Source of the DNA: Crambe crambe
Lineage: Eukaryota > Porifera > Demospongiae > Poecilosclerida > Crambeidae
Assembly: GCA_963924555.1 (NCBI GenBank)
Contig: OZ004597.1
Location: forward strand, 4,358,404 to 4,422,403
DNA: 64,000 nt
Direction: 5' to 3'
The notes under the pieces are model-generated. The model ran no database searches, was not told where the DNA came from, and saw only the letters and a program-made list of their open reading frames with translations. The position numbers and the translations under genes were made by a program. Below, in pieces: positions 42,401-57,400 of this stretch (positions are counted from its first letter, which is position 1; each line of letters begins with the position of its first letter).

Positions 42401-45400
42401 TTAGGGCGAGCCATGCTGAGAGATATCTAGACTATAGCTAGTCACATGCCAGTTACCTGATTGATCAGTTAAGGGGTCTCTAAATCCCATGGAGCCCTCC
42501 CGAGCGGTTTTTCTAAGTGTTGCAGGCACTTAGAAAACCCAATAAAGATGGTCATTCCAATTGGTCCTTTCCTAGCAATGCATCGCGGTGGCCACAGTTA
42601 CTGTTTCTAGGTGCGCTCTGATTTCATGTCTGTTGCATTTAAAAACCATGGTTATCGTTTCCAAGTGCGTATTGAGGTAAGATGAACAACTCCAGTGATT
42701 GGCTATAGTCTAAATAAGTTAGAAACCTCAACCAATGGGATCTATGGTCTATTTAGAAACCTTCGGGCCCTTAGTAGGGCTCTCAGGTTTTTAAATAGAC
42801 CTTCTGTAACTATAATTTATTGGATCGTACTCTCTAAGTAGGTATGGCATGGATTCCCCATTGGCCATTGGTAGTATTTTATTTCATAACTCCAGAATAC
42901 ATTCAGCAAGAATCTCCTAACTTGAAGATAAAACAAACACCTTCAATATGCTAGGCAGTGGCATAGCCAAGGTGTTCGTTGAACTGCTGAACCTTCACTA
43001 CGTGTATCTATTACATCTGTCAGTCACTAGCTAGTGGGGCCTGCGAGACTAAGCACTAACATCACAACTTGTAATGTAGCGCGATGCAACTAGTAGTTCT
43101 AAGGTTGATTAAACGTGGCCACTTGGCTGTACGTTTTTCTATGCTCACGTTTACGCCCAGTTATCTTAAATTCTGGCTACGCCACTGTGTCTGGCGTCAC
43201 CAGCCCAGCTTTTCTTCTTTTCTTTTTTTTTTCTTTTTTTCTTTTTTTTTTTTTTTTTTTTTGGGGGGGGGGGGGGGGGGGAAGAAAAGTGGTCTGGGAA
43301 CTCTAGCATCAACTACTTGTGACGCCTGCACACTCTCAAAAACAATAAACATACGTGTTGAATAATTTTCCAAAGCCAGTCATCACCCTTGAAAATTGCT
43401 GATACAACTTCCAGCCCTTCAGGCTTCAGGCCAGTTATTCCTAGCTAATTAAACACAGCTCTCAGTGATTTCTCCATAGCTCTGGAATGAATTGTGGGTG
43501 TGTGTCACCAACATTATACTACTTCATGTGACTGAATAGAGCAATCTGATTGGCATGCAGCTATAGCTGCATTGTCGGGCATCACAAGTAGTTGATGCTA
43601 GAGTTCCCAGACCACTATTCTTCCCCACCCCCCCCCCCCCCCCCCAAGTACTGTACTAAAGACAAACAGACAGGCTCAGGCTCAGGCTCACAGTAACGCT
43701 ACACCATGAAGAGAGTGCTGATGCTTCTTGGCCGTCTTTGCCAACAAATCAAGTCCATGCAGAGAACTGATTAAAAGATAGCAATGAACAACAGAGATTG
43801 CAATGTACACAAACTAGGTAATCGTTTAAAGTGCTAAAGAGAGAGCCATGGTGAAGGAGAATCTCAGAACTAAGACTTTGAGGCTTCCAAACAATGAGAG
43901 AATCCAGTACACATATACTTCAATCAAGCTATGCGTGAGAATAACCATTCAAAACGGCAGTTTGAAAGCATTGAACAGCAAGAACACTAGCTGTGTAAAT
44001 ACCAACCATACTACAATAAGCGATGTTGCTCAGTGCACACTATTTAGAAAGCTTGATAATAATAAAGGTTGCACTGAAGTTGTGCTAAAGCATTCCTGAT
44101 AATAAGATTGCCATTGGCCTAATATGTTTTTACTGGTGTTGTTATGTATATACTTGATCAGGATAAACAGACTTGTGCTAAAGAGAGTGAAGTAGGAATA
44201 GTTAGCTCGTAGGTGTTAGTTTGAAGCTACCCATGCTTACAGCTGAAGTGTGGCATATATGTAGGTGTTGTCGGCTGGATATACAGAACAAAGATTGACC
44301 ATCTTCATCCATACCCTTGTTTGCTTACCTTTTTGAGCAATGGTCGTCCCTACATTTTTCTCTCACTTGTTCCTGGTCTTTTTTTCTCTCTATGTATGTA
44401 TATATATACATAAATGCAGGAGTTCATTCTTCTATCGAGAGTGCAGTAGCACTCTTTGAGTAGGGATGGCAGGTCAAAGGTCATAAGACTGTACTCTTCT
44501 TTCTCTTCTACCCTTACTCTACAGGTTCTCAGAAGGCTACAATAAAATACTACATCTACACAGAAGAGGGAAGAATGTTTAAGAACTCAGAAAAAAAAAT
44601 TTCTAAAATTGACTTTTGCTTTCTCTGCCAGTGCATGTGTACTGGAGGGTGGAGCATATGGGTGGGGCCATATAGGATGAGCACACCTGCATGTATATGG
44701 CTGCAGAGATAGCTGCTAGCTCTTCTCTTCAGTTTAGCTAGCTAGTAAGCTCTTCACATCTTACAAAGAAAAAAGGATGGAAACAAGTGAGCATAAAAAA
44801 TTTAGAGGTTAATTAAGTAGGGATGGCCTAAAATCTCAGGCCCGTAGCCAGAGTTTTTTTTGATAGGGGGTTCTAAAATTATCCATGCATTATAATGTGC
44901 AGAAAATTTTTTGCCTGACCACGCCCACTTTCCTATAACCACACCTCTTTTGATAATCGATATCGCGATGTTTTTAAAATTATGAACAAAACAATGACTT
45001 ATGCAATGCAGCATATGAAGGCAGGGAAAGTATGAAGATGGTACACGATCGATCGATCGATCGTTCACGAACACGCATAACACACGCTCGTGCTTAAAAT
45101 AGTTTTATTCATTTTGAAAAGGTGGTTCGACCTAACCACCCCTGGCTACGCCCGTGAATCTAGATGGGTTGTATAAATGTACTGCAGAAACAATCCCTAC
45201 ATTTACATCCACTGCCAATCCCTACTTAACTTTAGAAGTTTTTTACGCTCATGTGTAATACAGATGAAAGAAGTTTCTTGAGTATCTCCTGGCTAGCTCA
45301 GCAAGTCAAGATTTGAGGATGCAGGTGAATCTGAAATACTGGTAGATGATCGGTGAATCTAAAATCCCCAAGTTGAGCTAAATGAAAGACATAGCTAGCT

Positions 45401-48400
45401 AGCCAGCTATGTCTAGCTAGCTAATATGGATATCTTACATGCGTAAGAATGGCTTCCAATAATTAAGTTAATAGAGTACTGTACTCTAGTATCTCCTTTT
45501 ATATCGACTCTTTCAAGGATCGACAAATAGAAAAGATCATAGCCGGTAGAATTTGGAGAGGATTTATCCTGTAGCTTGAATGGTTCACAAGATATGGTTG
45601 TCTAAGAAGAAGAAGAACAATAGAGAAGAAGAATCCAGTGACTTACCTATTTACTGTATTTCTGAAACGGTAAGCTCCCTGGTCCTGAAACGGTAAGCTC
45701 CCTGGTCCTGAAACGGTAAGCTCCCTGGTCCTGAAACTTTGTAGCAGGCTCATTTTTTTGCTAAGTGGGGGAACTGGAATTTCACTATTGTATTAGTGTA
45801 TATGCGGCATCCACGTCATCCCTATGTAGAGAGAGCTACGTACTGCTCTCTCTGATATTTAGAAGTTTCTACCATTGTTATATATTTGACATCATTATTT
45901 TCAGAACTGAATCTGTGATACATACTAGTTTGGTGCAACTTAAAGGATGTGGCTGTACTCAAAATTTGGCTATTAACAGGACTTCGGATAGTAATAAAAT
46001 TGCCAATGTTAATGACTTGGCATGTAGCATTAGACCATGCTCTACTGATGAAAAACGTATAATGTAAGTATTAATATTAAACTCAACTTTAACGATACTA
46101 TGAGATTGAGAAGGGGCACTATTTCACTGTTTACAACATTACCTAGTCACTTCAAACACAAGGCATGCTGGGCAGGGGACTAGTTTGCTTATTATAGATA
46201 CCTTCCTATGCTGCAGGACTCCTTTCACCAAAGTTCCTCGATACTCATATGTTGACAGAGATTATTGTGACTTGCCAGAGAAGAAGGAAATGAAATTATG
46301 TCACAATTCAGGACGAATGCATGCCAATAATTCGTGGAAAAAGAAAGAAAAGTAAGAACTATCATGATAATGGCAATATTTATCCCCATGTGTAATCGTC
46401 TGCCTCCGCACTGGTATAGGACCATGTACCACTGTTCAATTTGGTTGATGTAGAGATGCAGTTGATGTAGGGATGTTTGGTTACATAGGCCATCTGTTAG
46501 AACATCACTTAGACTATAGCTAGTCACATGCCAGTTACCCGATTGATCAGTTAGGGGTCTCTAAATCCCGTGGAACCCTCCCAAGCGGGTTTTCTAAGTG
46601 CTGCTGGCACTTAGAAAACCTGGTAAAGATGGTCATTCCAATTGGTCCTTTTCTAGTAACGCATCACGGTGGCCACAGTTATCGTTTCTAGGTGCACTCT
46701 GATTCCCCATGGTTATTATTTCCAAGTGTGTGTTGAGGTAAGCCAGTGATTGGCTATAGTCTAAATAAGTTAGACACCTCGACCATAGATATACTAGACT
46801 ACGTACACAGGATTGGAAACAGGTCACGTGCGCCCATAACGACAATACCGATAATCCGTGTAGGCAGCTGTTCGTGCTAAATTGCCCCAAATAAACAGGG
46901 GAGGAGAAGTAGTGTGCCAAATTTCTGCTAAACTATAGCCAATTGGTAATTTAAAAGAATGCAAAGAGTGGGCTAGTATAGTGCTAAACAAGCATGGTTC
47001 TTAAAAAGGCTGGTTTCTCAAGTGTTAGAGGGTATAATTGCGAGTAACAATGGTAGTTCGACTTTGTGGACCTCTGGAGCTTGGATGTTAAAGGTATAGT
47101 CTCTTTTTTCCCACTAATCTGTTAGGTAGTGATCATTCATATGTACATAATTATGTATTTTTTAAAGGTGCCTGTAAAAAAATCATGTCAATGTTACTGT
47201 TTCTTCAAATTACCCATGGCTGGCTGTCAAGAAAAGCTATAGTAAAGAAGGATACTATAATGTAGCAACTAATACTGTCACTTTACACATATTTCCTTTC
47301 ATGTTATAACAAGAAAATGATAATAACCAGTACTGATAGTGCACTGGTGAACATCCAATTCATCGAGAGATTTGTTGTGATATACTTGTTTTGGGGGATC
47401 AAGATGAAGAGTAAAGCTGCCCCAGTGTATCCCTGATACAAGAAGGTATCTCATCTCCTCACATAAGAACAACAACATAGTGAAATGGCTTCTTACACCA
47501 TCAATGGCAAATGGCATGCCATCTCCAGCCCTGCACAAAATTAAAACTACTTGAGTACATATGGTCAACTAGTATCTTTCATTTTATACCAAAAGTAAGG
47601 CAGCTAGAAGTGGGAGTGCCACAAAACTTTTCAGTCACCTGTTTCCACGTTTTTCTTCCATAGCAACAGTAAATAGACTAAACTGACATGATAATAAACT
47701 ACTAGAGCTATAGGTCATTGAGCTTTTTCACTTATAATCATAATTATTGCTGCGCTAATACATGGCCTTTCACCCTCTTTCTTATTTTGTGTAAGATTTC
47801 TCTGTTCGCCAGGTACCTACACGGATGGTCTATAAATTCTACGCGCGCATGCCCTGTTTCCAATCCTGTGTACGTAGTCTAGTATATCTATGCCTCGACC
47901 AACAGGACATATAGTCTGTTTAGAAACCTTCGGGCCCTTAGTAGTCCCCTTGCTGTGCTCAGGATACTACAGCTCAGGGCTCTCAGGTTTCTAAATAGAC
48001 CGTAGATCCCTTGATCTCGGTGTATAGAGGCTGTTAGAGCATCATATAGAGGCTGATCTTTTGTTATTAGTGTTAATAATTCTTCAATCACCGGTGTACG
48101 TACCTATATCTGGCTTTGTATAGTACTATAGCTTGTGTTAAACAATTCAGCTGCACAGCATAGAATTGTAATGCCCACCTAACTAGAGCTTATCTACACA
48201 CCATAGGGAGGGTCAATACTGCCACCCCCGTTTCTTTCCATACAAACTGTTCATTCATAAATGGTTTATTAAAATGTTATACCACAGTGCACTATATTGC
48301 CCTGCTCCTTGATTGGACCTTAATAGCTAAAAGCACACTTGACACAAAAACTAAAACAAGTAGTTGAGATGGATAGTGCGTTGTGGTAAAAAATTTTAAT

Positions 48401-51400
48401 GAACCATTTATTTGATGATGATGAGGATGACATTGATGTAGCCATCTGTTAGGGCACTATCTAGAGACTGATCTTTTGCTGCTTGTTTTGACTAAACTTT
48501 CACTATACAAAGTCAGTCCTATCTGTATAGCTTTCTCTGCCATCTTGAAACCAATATGCATGTGCACATTTACATCATGACAATTCAATAACTAAAAGGC
48601 ATGCAAGAGGCATGCTGCCAACTTAATAGCATGCATGCACATGTGCTTCACAAAAAAAAATTAAGGAAGTGAGCACCGAAAAAATTTATGGTCTAAAATC
48701 TAGCTGCACTGTGTTACATATGAAGCTAGGTATAGGCAGTGGATATAAATGGAGGCTGCAGTACATAACACAGCCAAGCTAGATTTAGGCCATTGATTAT
48801 AAGTACTACAAGTGAGCATAAAAAATTTCTTCTAAAAAGTAGGGATGGCCCCAAATTTTTAGCTGGTATTATGGCTGCAGGATCATATCTATGGCCCCAA
48901 AATCTAGCTGGATTATGTACCTTTACTGTAGCATCATGTTGTTGTTTTTTAAAAGTGACTATAAAGTTGAAAGTAAGATGAAAGACGATGATGATGAAAG
49001 ACCAGGCGATTTTAAAAAGTCCCTGTAAATAATGCTTTATCTTGTGCTCTTCATACTTGAGTCCTAGCACACTGAAGGTGTTCATTCCTCAAGCTGGGAG
49101 TTGCTGACAGTAGGAGATATATTTATATCTTACTTCAGGTCATGAAAAATATGGCCACCTTACTCATGAAATGACTTGCCATTTTCCACTAATTATTCTT
49201 GTAAGCCATGTCTTGACTAGACTGATAGATACATTCCCTTACTAACAATCCTAATGGTTACTATCCTCAACAATATAGCTGTGAAATAATGGGAAGTTAT
49301 TCAATGGCTCATCTGTTAGGAAAATTTATTAATGGACATGGCTTATGTAAGAGCCAATATTAGATATAAGTTAATGAGGGGAGTAGTTGCACTGGTTATG
49401 ACAATTGAAAACTACGGTTTCATACTTCTACTCTACAACCAAACACTCGAGAACACTTCCATCACGGAAAAACTCAACCGTTAAGCAGCCATGCCTTGAT
49501 CGATTTTTTGGGCATCAATTTTCTTGAACAGCAGCCATGTGCTGACTGTATTTTGTACTTACTCTTATTATATCAACCAGTGGGCAGGGCCAGATGAAAA
49601 GAAGCTACTCGAGGCAAGTTGTGGCACTTTTTAGCCATTAGATCGGTTCAGAACTCATTTACTGGCCAAAATAACCTCGTCTGGCCCTTCATCTTGGTTC
49701 ATATAACTGGAATAAGCACAAAAGACTGGTGTCTGGTTGCCCTCAGTTGTTTTCGGCTGTTTCTGAGTGAACTAGAGACTAAACCAAAGTGCGCTTTTTT
49801 GTCTTTCCGTGTTGAATCTTTTAGCCTCCAAAATTCTCCTGCATGATGAGAATGTGCATGAAATTCAGGGTAAGAAGTCTGTTTTCTTAGACTTTGTATT
49901 AGTCCTATGGAGGGTCCCTACATAGAGAGTGTTATTGCGCTCTCTGATAATGAATTCTTTTTTCATTGCACTTTTATACTATTGGCCTTTTTATTCATAA
50001 ACAGGAGCATTTCTAACCAGGCATATGCAAATGAAGTTGATCTTAGAATGGGTCCTGTAAGTGCTCTAAAGCAGCCTACATTTAGTTCCAAAGGTGCTCT
50101 TCAGGAATGTGCTACAAGTATTCCTGTCACACAGAAAAAAATGATTACCCCTACTGATCTTTTTGAATCCATTTCAACGGAATTGGTAAGAGCTGAAGCA
50201 AATAATAAATTATATTTCAAGTGAATAATTCCACACATTACCCAGCAATATTCTGATGGTTGCCTCACAGAAGTAATTCTGGATACTAATGTGATAGAAG
50301 AGTGTGAAAGGACTGTTCCACCAGATGAATTGAGCCAAATAGTTGTAGGTAAGATATACTGTGTATATGCTGAGATTCCTATTTTGTGGTATAGTATTGC
50401 CTATGTTCAAACTAGAACTCAAATTCCTAGCATAACCAACCTGGCTCAAATCACCTGCTTATAATTAATACCCCCTCCCCTCTTCCATATCCAGCAAATT
50501 AACAACACATTTGTTGTAAAGCTTATGATCCACACTACACTACATACTTGAAGGACTTCACAGGGTCCCTTATTAATTATTGTGCATATTTTCTGTCACT
50601 ACACCACAGGTTTTAGTTTAATGTACAGTGATTGGATGTTAAAGAGTAACTGAAATGGAAAAATCATTCCACAGTTTATGGGTTATTTTGTATAGCTACC
50701 TACATTACTGGGAAGAAAAATGAGAAGTATTGGTTAAAGTCTCACTGAGAAAATAGCAGTAGTAGTTGTTTATAAGCAGCATCTGTCGATCAGAGCCGTT
50801 TACAAAGGAAGCGGCATATTCCTACTGGCTTTGGGAAGAGCCTATGTTATGAAATCCTTTTGTGATGGAACACCAGTATAACCAACTTGACGCTTCCAAG
50901 AGCTGCGCTGTACTGGTACTTTCTCCCCTGATGGTAGATCAAATGATCTATTTCTAATTATAGCACATCAAAGCATCATCGCGCATCATAATGAGATAAC
51001 GCGCCAGGCGGCAGAAGTCACACATGATGAAATTTACGATCACTGTGTACCAGGCTCTCTTTCTTCCCCAGGAGTGAGATCCTGGCAACGATGCAAAGTC
51101 CCATCATCTCTGTTCATAGAACTTTGTTTAGATCTGATATGCCAGGATTTCTAGAGATGTAAACATTGATTGCTATCAATCACTTTCACATTAGCCCAAT
51201 CAACCAAGTTGTTCACGATTATCTGTAGAGATGCAGTTTTTCATTCCTTTAAATTAGACTTCAATGACTTGGTGACATGCTTCTTCTCCTCTGTTCTAGC
51301 AACTGCTATCTTATGAGCTAAAGGGTGAAAGTCAAACAAGAGGTATTTGTCTGTATGGATTTTTTCCTATACACAAGCCATAATACTAATGCTGGAGTCT

Positions 51401-54400
51401 GTATTTCACATAATGGTTTGATATTTCCACTCTGACACAAACAAATGCTAGAGGTTATAGCAAAATTTAAGGGTAGATCAATACCAAAATTAGAATTTTC
51501 AAAGCGTCCATATTACCCCTTATTTAGGTCTCTAAAGAGAACTTTCTTACTTAGTTACAATTTTACACCGCCCCCCCCCCCCCCCCCCCCATATATGGAA
51601 GACCTCAGTAATTAAAAAAAAAACTTGTAAAATTACCACATACTTAGGAGGCCTTTGATACTCCTATCATAGCTTCTATGAATGAACTGAGGGATTTCAA
51701 GGGGGGTATGGTTTTGAAAATATATATTTTTTAAATGTGTCTTTTTTTTTTTACATTTACCTTCATATTTTTGAAACCAACCCCCCCCCCCCCCCCCCCC
51801 TTGAAATCCCTCAGTTCATTCAAAGCAGCTAGGCCCATAGAAGCTATGCTTACTGGAGCATGTGTGGAACATGACATGTGACCTATACAGCATAAAAGAT
51901 GATGCCTGGCTAGTCAGCTTGTATGCTTTGACTTGACAGCCAGTAGGTATGATGCCTTGTGCTGTATAGCTCACACATGCTATCTGAGAATTCTAGCCCC
52001 ATGATAAGCTGGCCATGAGAGCTTGTTTCTATATTTGAAGTGATTCTTTGGATATCTCACCTTTGGTAAAAGGCAAATTTCAGTTTAACTTTTAGCAAAG
52101 CCTAAGATTAACTTGTGCAAAGTTTGGAGGGAATACACTGAATCATGTATGAAATACAAGGACCAACTATTGTATAATTTTCATACAATGACAAGTAAGC
52201 CCGCCCCAAACAGGATGTAAATGAAATTGTCGACTTCTACTGCTATCTTCTCAGTGAGTTCCACCAATGTTTCTCATATTTCTTCCCAGTAATATAGGCA
52301 TACAAAACAACCCAAAAATGTAATGAAATGAGGAATTTTCGGTTACCCTTTAATTAAGTAGTTCTTTTCTCAGATATTTCCATTTCCATAAGCAGAAGTT
52401 GTATAAAATCTGGAAATTATATAAAATAATTCAGACAGGATTCCTTGTGATAAAAAATGAATCATAATGAGCGAAGTTTTTTCACACAATATTAATACAT
52501 GAAGTAGTGCCAGGTCTATTCATTCTACTTTTTCCCTTAGAGCCTTCAGTCTTAAGTTTTGGGAAGATTGTTGTCAATTCCATCGTGCAAAAAGAACTTT
52601 TCATCAAAAATTTTACATCTCGATATGTGAGCATAAAGTTAGGGGTGAGTTCATTAAAAATGATTTGATATTTTAATTGTTTATTTGTTTGTTTATATTA
52701 GATGAGTGATTCACAAATGAAGTGTACAAAATATCCAAATAAAAGTGAAATTCTTTTTATACTACATCCTCGTTCTTTCACTAATTTTTGTTTTACTATG
52801 ATGCAATCGACTCCTGGAAATATTGAAGGGTAATGGAATACCTATAGCTCTAAGAAACGACAAGTGTGTCCAGATCCTTGTAATTTACATATGTATGTTG
52901 CATAAGCATATATAATTATGACTCTATTTGACCTTTTAATCACTACCAATTTTATCAGGTATATCTTAACAAAGCTGCTGAATCATAATTATCCTAGCCA
53001 GCATATTTCTATATTGCAGGAGCTTGAAGTGTGTAATAAATAATCAGCACTCTTATTTCATACGTGTGTGTGGATCAGTTGATGAATTATCTTTGAAACT
53101 CTCTTCGAATACTGTATTTTTGCACAACCAGAGTTACACCAGCGCTTATTCAGGTATTTATATATAACTTCTGGTTCCTCTTGTAAAGTACTCTTAGGTA
53201 GCTATCAAATGAGTGCTTACTCTCTGTTTATAATAATAACAAGTAAAGGGGAAAATATTTAAAAAGGAGAAGTAGGGGTGGCTGTGTGCAGTTCAAAAAA
53301 GTTCAGCAACAAGGGAGTGAACTTCAGTCAAGTAACCCCTTATATACCCATCACCAATATTACCAAACTACGAGCTAACTATTCCAACTTCACTCCCATG
53401 ATAGGCCAAGATGGTATAAAGGGAATAGTTAGCTCGTAGATACATGGACCATATTTTCATTTGGCTATCTGTATTACATCAAAAAAAGGTGATGAACAAG
53501 TAAAAAAATATTTATTCTAAATAAAAGGAGTTGGTATGGCTGTGTGCAGTTCAAAAAAGTTCAGCAATAAGGGAGTGAACTTCAGTCAAGTATACCCATC
53601 ACCAATATTACCAAACTAGGATAATTGCAGCGAGCGAGCTGACTCTCAGGTCATGACTCATTGAAATTATAAATAAATATATATATATCTAGGTTAGCCT
53701 CGTACCCAGGCCTTATTATTAAAATAAGGGCCTGGTATCCACTGTTTGTGCGTGCACGACCCCAGCATCTATGAATATCATTATAGTGTGCCGATGACGA
53801 TGTAGAATGGGCGGTACTAATTAGATGACTCGATCTTTGCCACAGGAACAAGACTCTGTAGCAAAGTTCTCCTTGGAAGCAGACTTTAATGAGGTTATTA
53901 TGGAGGGTTCACACACTTCTTTCTCAATCCTCTAACCTGATCCTCCATCCAGAGCAAGAACTGTGCTTCTCTTCCCAGCTAGCTACCACCTCTTTTTTCT
54001 TATTACGAATCTCGCGCGGCCAGACCTTTCTGAGACTAATAGAAGTTCTGGTGGTCCACTACAAACGGCAGAACTTGACTCTTTCCAGTCGGCAGTTAGA
54101 CGTACAAATACTTCGTTTTTAAACAGACCTAATGGGCCAGGCTCTGTTACTCTACATAAGGCAAGCCCGACGTCTCCAAGGGAAAACGACAGCATCAGAA
54201 AAACAAGTAACTATCGTTTGTAGCCTGTTTGTAACCTACCTTATCGGTAGCTGAAGCTGGAGAAGCACCTTCCATTATTCTATCAGCCATCATAGAAACA
54301 AGGCCCCGCCCAATTATTGTGACATTTACATATCCTAAAATTCCCGAAAGTGCACAAATTCACGGAAAAGCCAGCACATCCGCAAATAGTGGATACCAGG

Positions 54401-57400
54401 CCCTCATTTTAATAATAAGGCCTGGGTAAGAGGCTAATATCTAGGTCTACACTCCAAAATGCCCCAGGCATACATAAGGTATGTATGGTACGGTATGTAT
54501 GTACGTGTCCCGAATGTGTCCTGAATTAGTAGCGCTGTGCACATGCATAATGCGCATGCTCTGATTGTAATCAAACAGCCTTTTGTCATAGGCTAGGCTT
54601 ATCTAAGTGGCACTTGGCTTATCTAAGTGCTTGTGGTAAGTATTTACAGCTTTTTATGTATGGAGCTTCCTGGTTGGAACCACCATTTACATGACTCATG
54701 TTTTTGACAGCAATATCAAGCACTGGAGCCTATCAGCTACTTTAATTGCTCACTTGCTCACTGTCAAATGCTGCACATTGCTACAGATACTCAACAGCAA
54801 ATGAAAATCTTCTAAAGAGTTGAAGAATACTTGCTTGCTCGCTGTCAACTAAATGTTGAACATTGCCCTAGTTATAGTCTCAGAGATACTTATTTACTTT
54901 GTAACTATTGTTATATAGGCAACTCCAGACATGTATTTTAGCTATGCAGTTCATCAGAGATTTCAGCCAAAAGGAAGGATAAATGCTGATGTAGCTCGTA
55001 TTTATACAGTTGATTGTCATTTTTAAGTGGTTATATGTATACTTGATCAGAGTTGCATCAAGGCTTAATTCATAACCAGACCAGTGCCAGTCAGATGTGA
55101 GGTCAAGGTCCAAGAATCACGTGCATGGGGGCGGGGCATATTTATAAAAATGTCTGCCACATTGTAGGTTGAAAGCTAGCAGGTTGGAAAATGACGACTT
55201 ATTTTTGAACATGTCGAGGTAAAGGATTATAGCACAGTCATTTCTGAATAGATTGGTATAAGAATTATAGCATTTGAATCTGAAATACCGTACAGCAGGT
55301 TTTTTTTGGAGATAAAATATTTCGTTAATCATCAAAGGACAATAAAGATGAAGAATTACAGTAGTGGTATGGTACGATTATTTTAGTCCATGTGCAACAA
55401 TATCTAAGGACTCCCGTACTCTCTGATAATTTTTAAAACAAACAAGTGAAAGAAAAAAAATTATGCTAAATAAAAAGGGGTTAGTCTGTACTTTTACCTA
55501 TAGCAGTTTCTGTGAACAAACATCAAAATTATGCTGCCTTCAATAATAATCCCTATATCACTGGCTAAACCAAGCAGAACTTTTACACTGACATGAATAA
55601 TTAAAGCAGCTTGGTGGAAGGCAGTGATGTAGGGATTATCATTGAAGGTAGCATAATTTTGATGTTTGTTCACAGAAACTGCTATAGGTAAAAAAGTACA
55701 GACTTACCCTACATGGCCTTTTTATATAGCATAATTTTTTTCTTTCACTTGTACCTGTTATACTTGATTAGTGTTGAAGGCTTGATTTAAAACCAAACCA
55801 GTGCCTAGGCCCAGGGTTTACACTCTGAATGTTGAGAGACCAACATCAAGAGAGAAAGCTCATCAATCAATGGTTACAACACTGCTAGTCAGATGCGAAG
55901 TCAAGGTCCCAAGAATCATGTGGACGGGGTTTTCTATAATAGTGCACTGCAAAAATGCATGCCATGTTGTAGGTTGAAAGCTAAAATGACGTGATATTTT
56001 CAAACATGTCGAGTTCAAAGGTAAAGGATTATAGCTCAGTCAAGTGTGGTATTAAGCATTTGAATGAACTATTTCTTGTTTGATGATGATGATGATGATG
56101 ATGAACAACCAGATGAAAATGAAATTGCTGTAAAATGTTACTGCTTTGTCTTCTGCTCTTCATATTTTAGTCCTAGCACACTGTCTTCAAGTTAGGAGTT
56201 GCTGACTGTAGGAGGGAAGTATTCAGGAGTTATGAAAGAAAGTACTAAGTATTAGTCCAATGGGGCAATCCCTACTTAGATACTATTATACTCTCTGATT
56301 TATGCAGGAATTAATGTTGATTTACTGTACTGAATATGCTTATAGGTTTGTGGGGATCTGTTGAGCTTATCAATGACCATGACATTCCAATAGCTTTCAA
56401 GTGGTGTCCAAAAGACGGAATTGATGATAATGTCTGTTTTAGCATGCATTCATCAGGTATTTTTATTATCTTAGTAACATGATATTATTTTATCATAATA
56501 TATTTTCCAGGTATTATTCCTAATGGAACAAGACTGATTTGTGGATTTATTTGCCAACCATCCTTTGATTCTCCATCTTCAGCAGAGTTTATACTTTTCA
56601 TTGGCAATATTGGTGAGAATATTGAATACAAAAGATATTCAATGATAACCTGTATAACAAAGGTATGTGACTTATGTTTTTGAAGCTGTCAGTATTTTTT
56701 TAATAAATTTACATCAGGGTCAGAAAATAAAGCTATGTGTATATCCACAACAACGTATTTTATTCGGTAACATCCCTCTTAATCTCACCTCTTCAAAACT
56801 TGTACATTTCCGGAACAAAAGTGATTCACGTGCTTATTTTAAGGTATATTCAAATCATTTTTTAATTGTAAACTACTATACTTACTGAAATATGTGTCTT
56901 ACAAGGTATCTGCTGTAAAAAATGACCTTAATGTGAATGTTTCACCTTTGAGTGGATGTCTACTTGCAAAGGAAACAATCGAATTACGTGTTGACTTATG
57001 TCCCACTACAATTGGATCTTTTGATATTAAAGTGTGTGTTTATGTTAAGGAAAGTAAATCTGTCTATATGCGACTGACTGGGACAGTTGAGAAACCTAGG
57101 GTGACAATAGATAAGGTATGTTGCTATTTCACGTTTCATGAAGAGTTCTGTGTTGCTGCTTTACTCATGATTTAAATACATGTATGCACTGTGAATATGA
57201 GGACTGCTGTTAAATCAGTCTGTCTCGTAAGAAACTGGTGCCATCTTTATCATTCAGATTCTGTTTTTTTTAATTTATTTTGTGTGAGGGTTATTTGAGT
57301 TTTTAATGTTTATTTTGTCACCATTAGGATATTTTTAATTTTGGAGGTGTGCACTGTGGTTCTAAAACAACCCAACCTTATGTTTTGAGAAATCAGGTAA

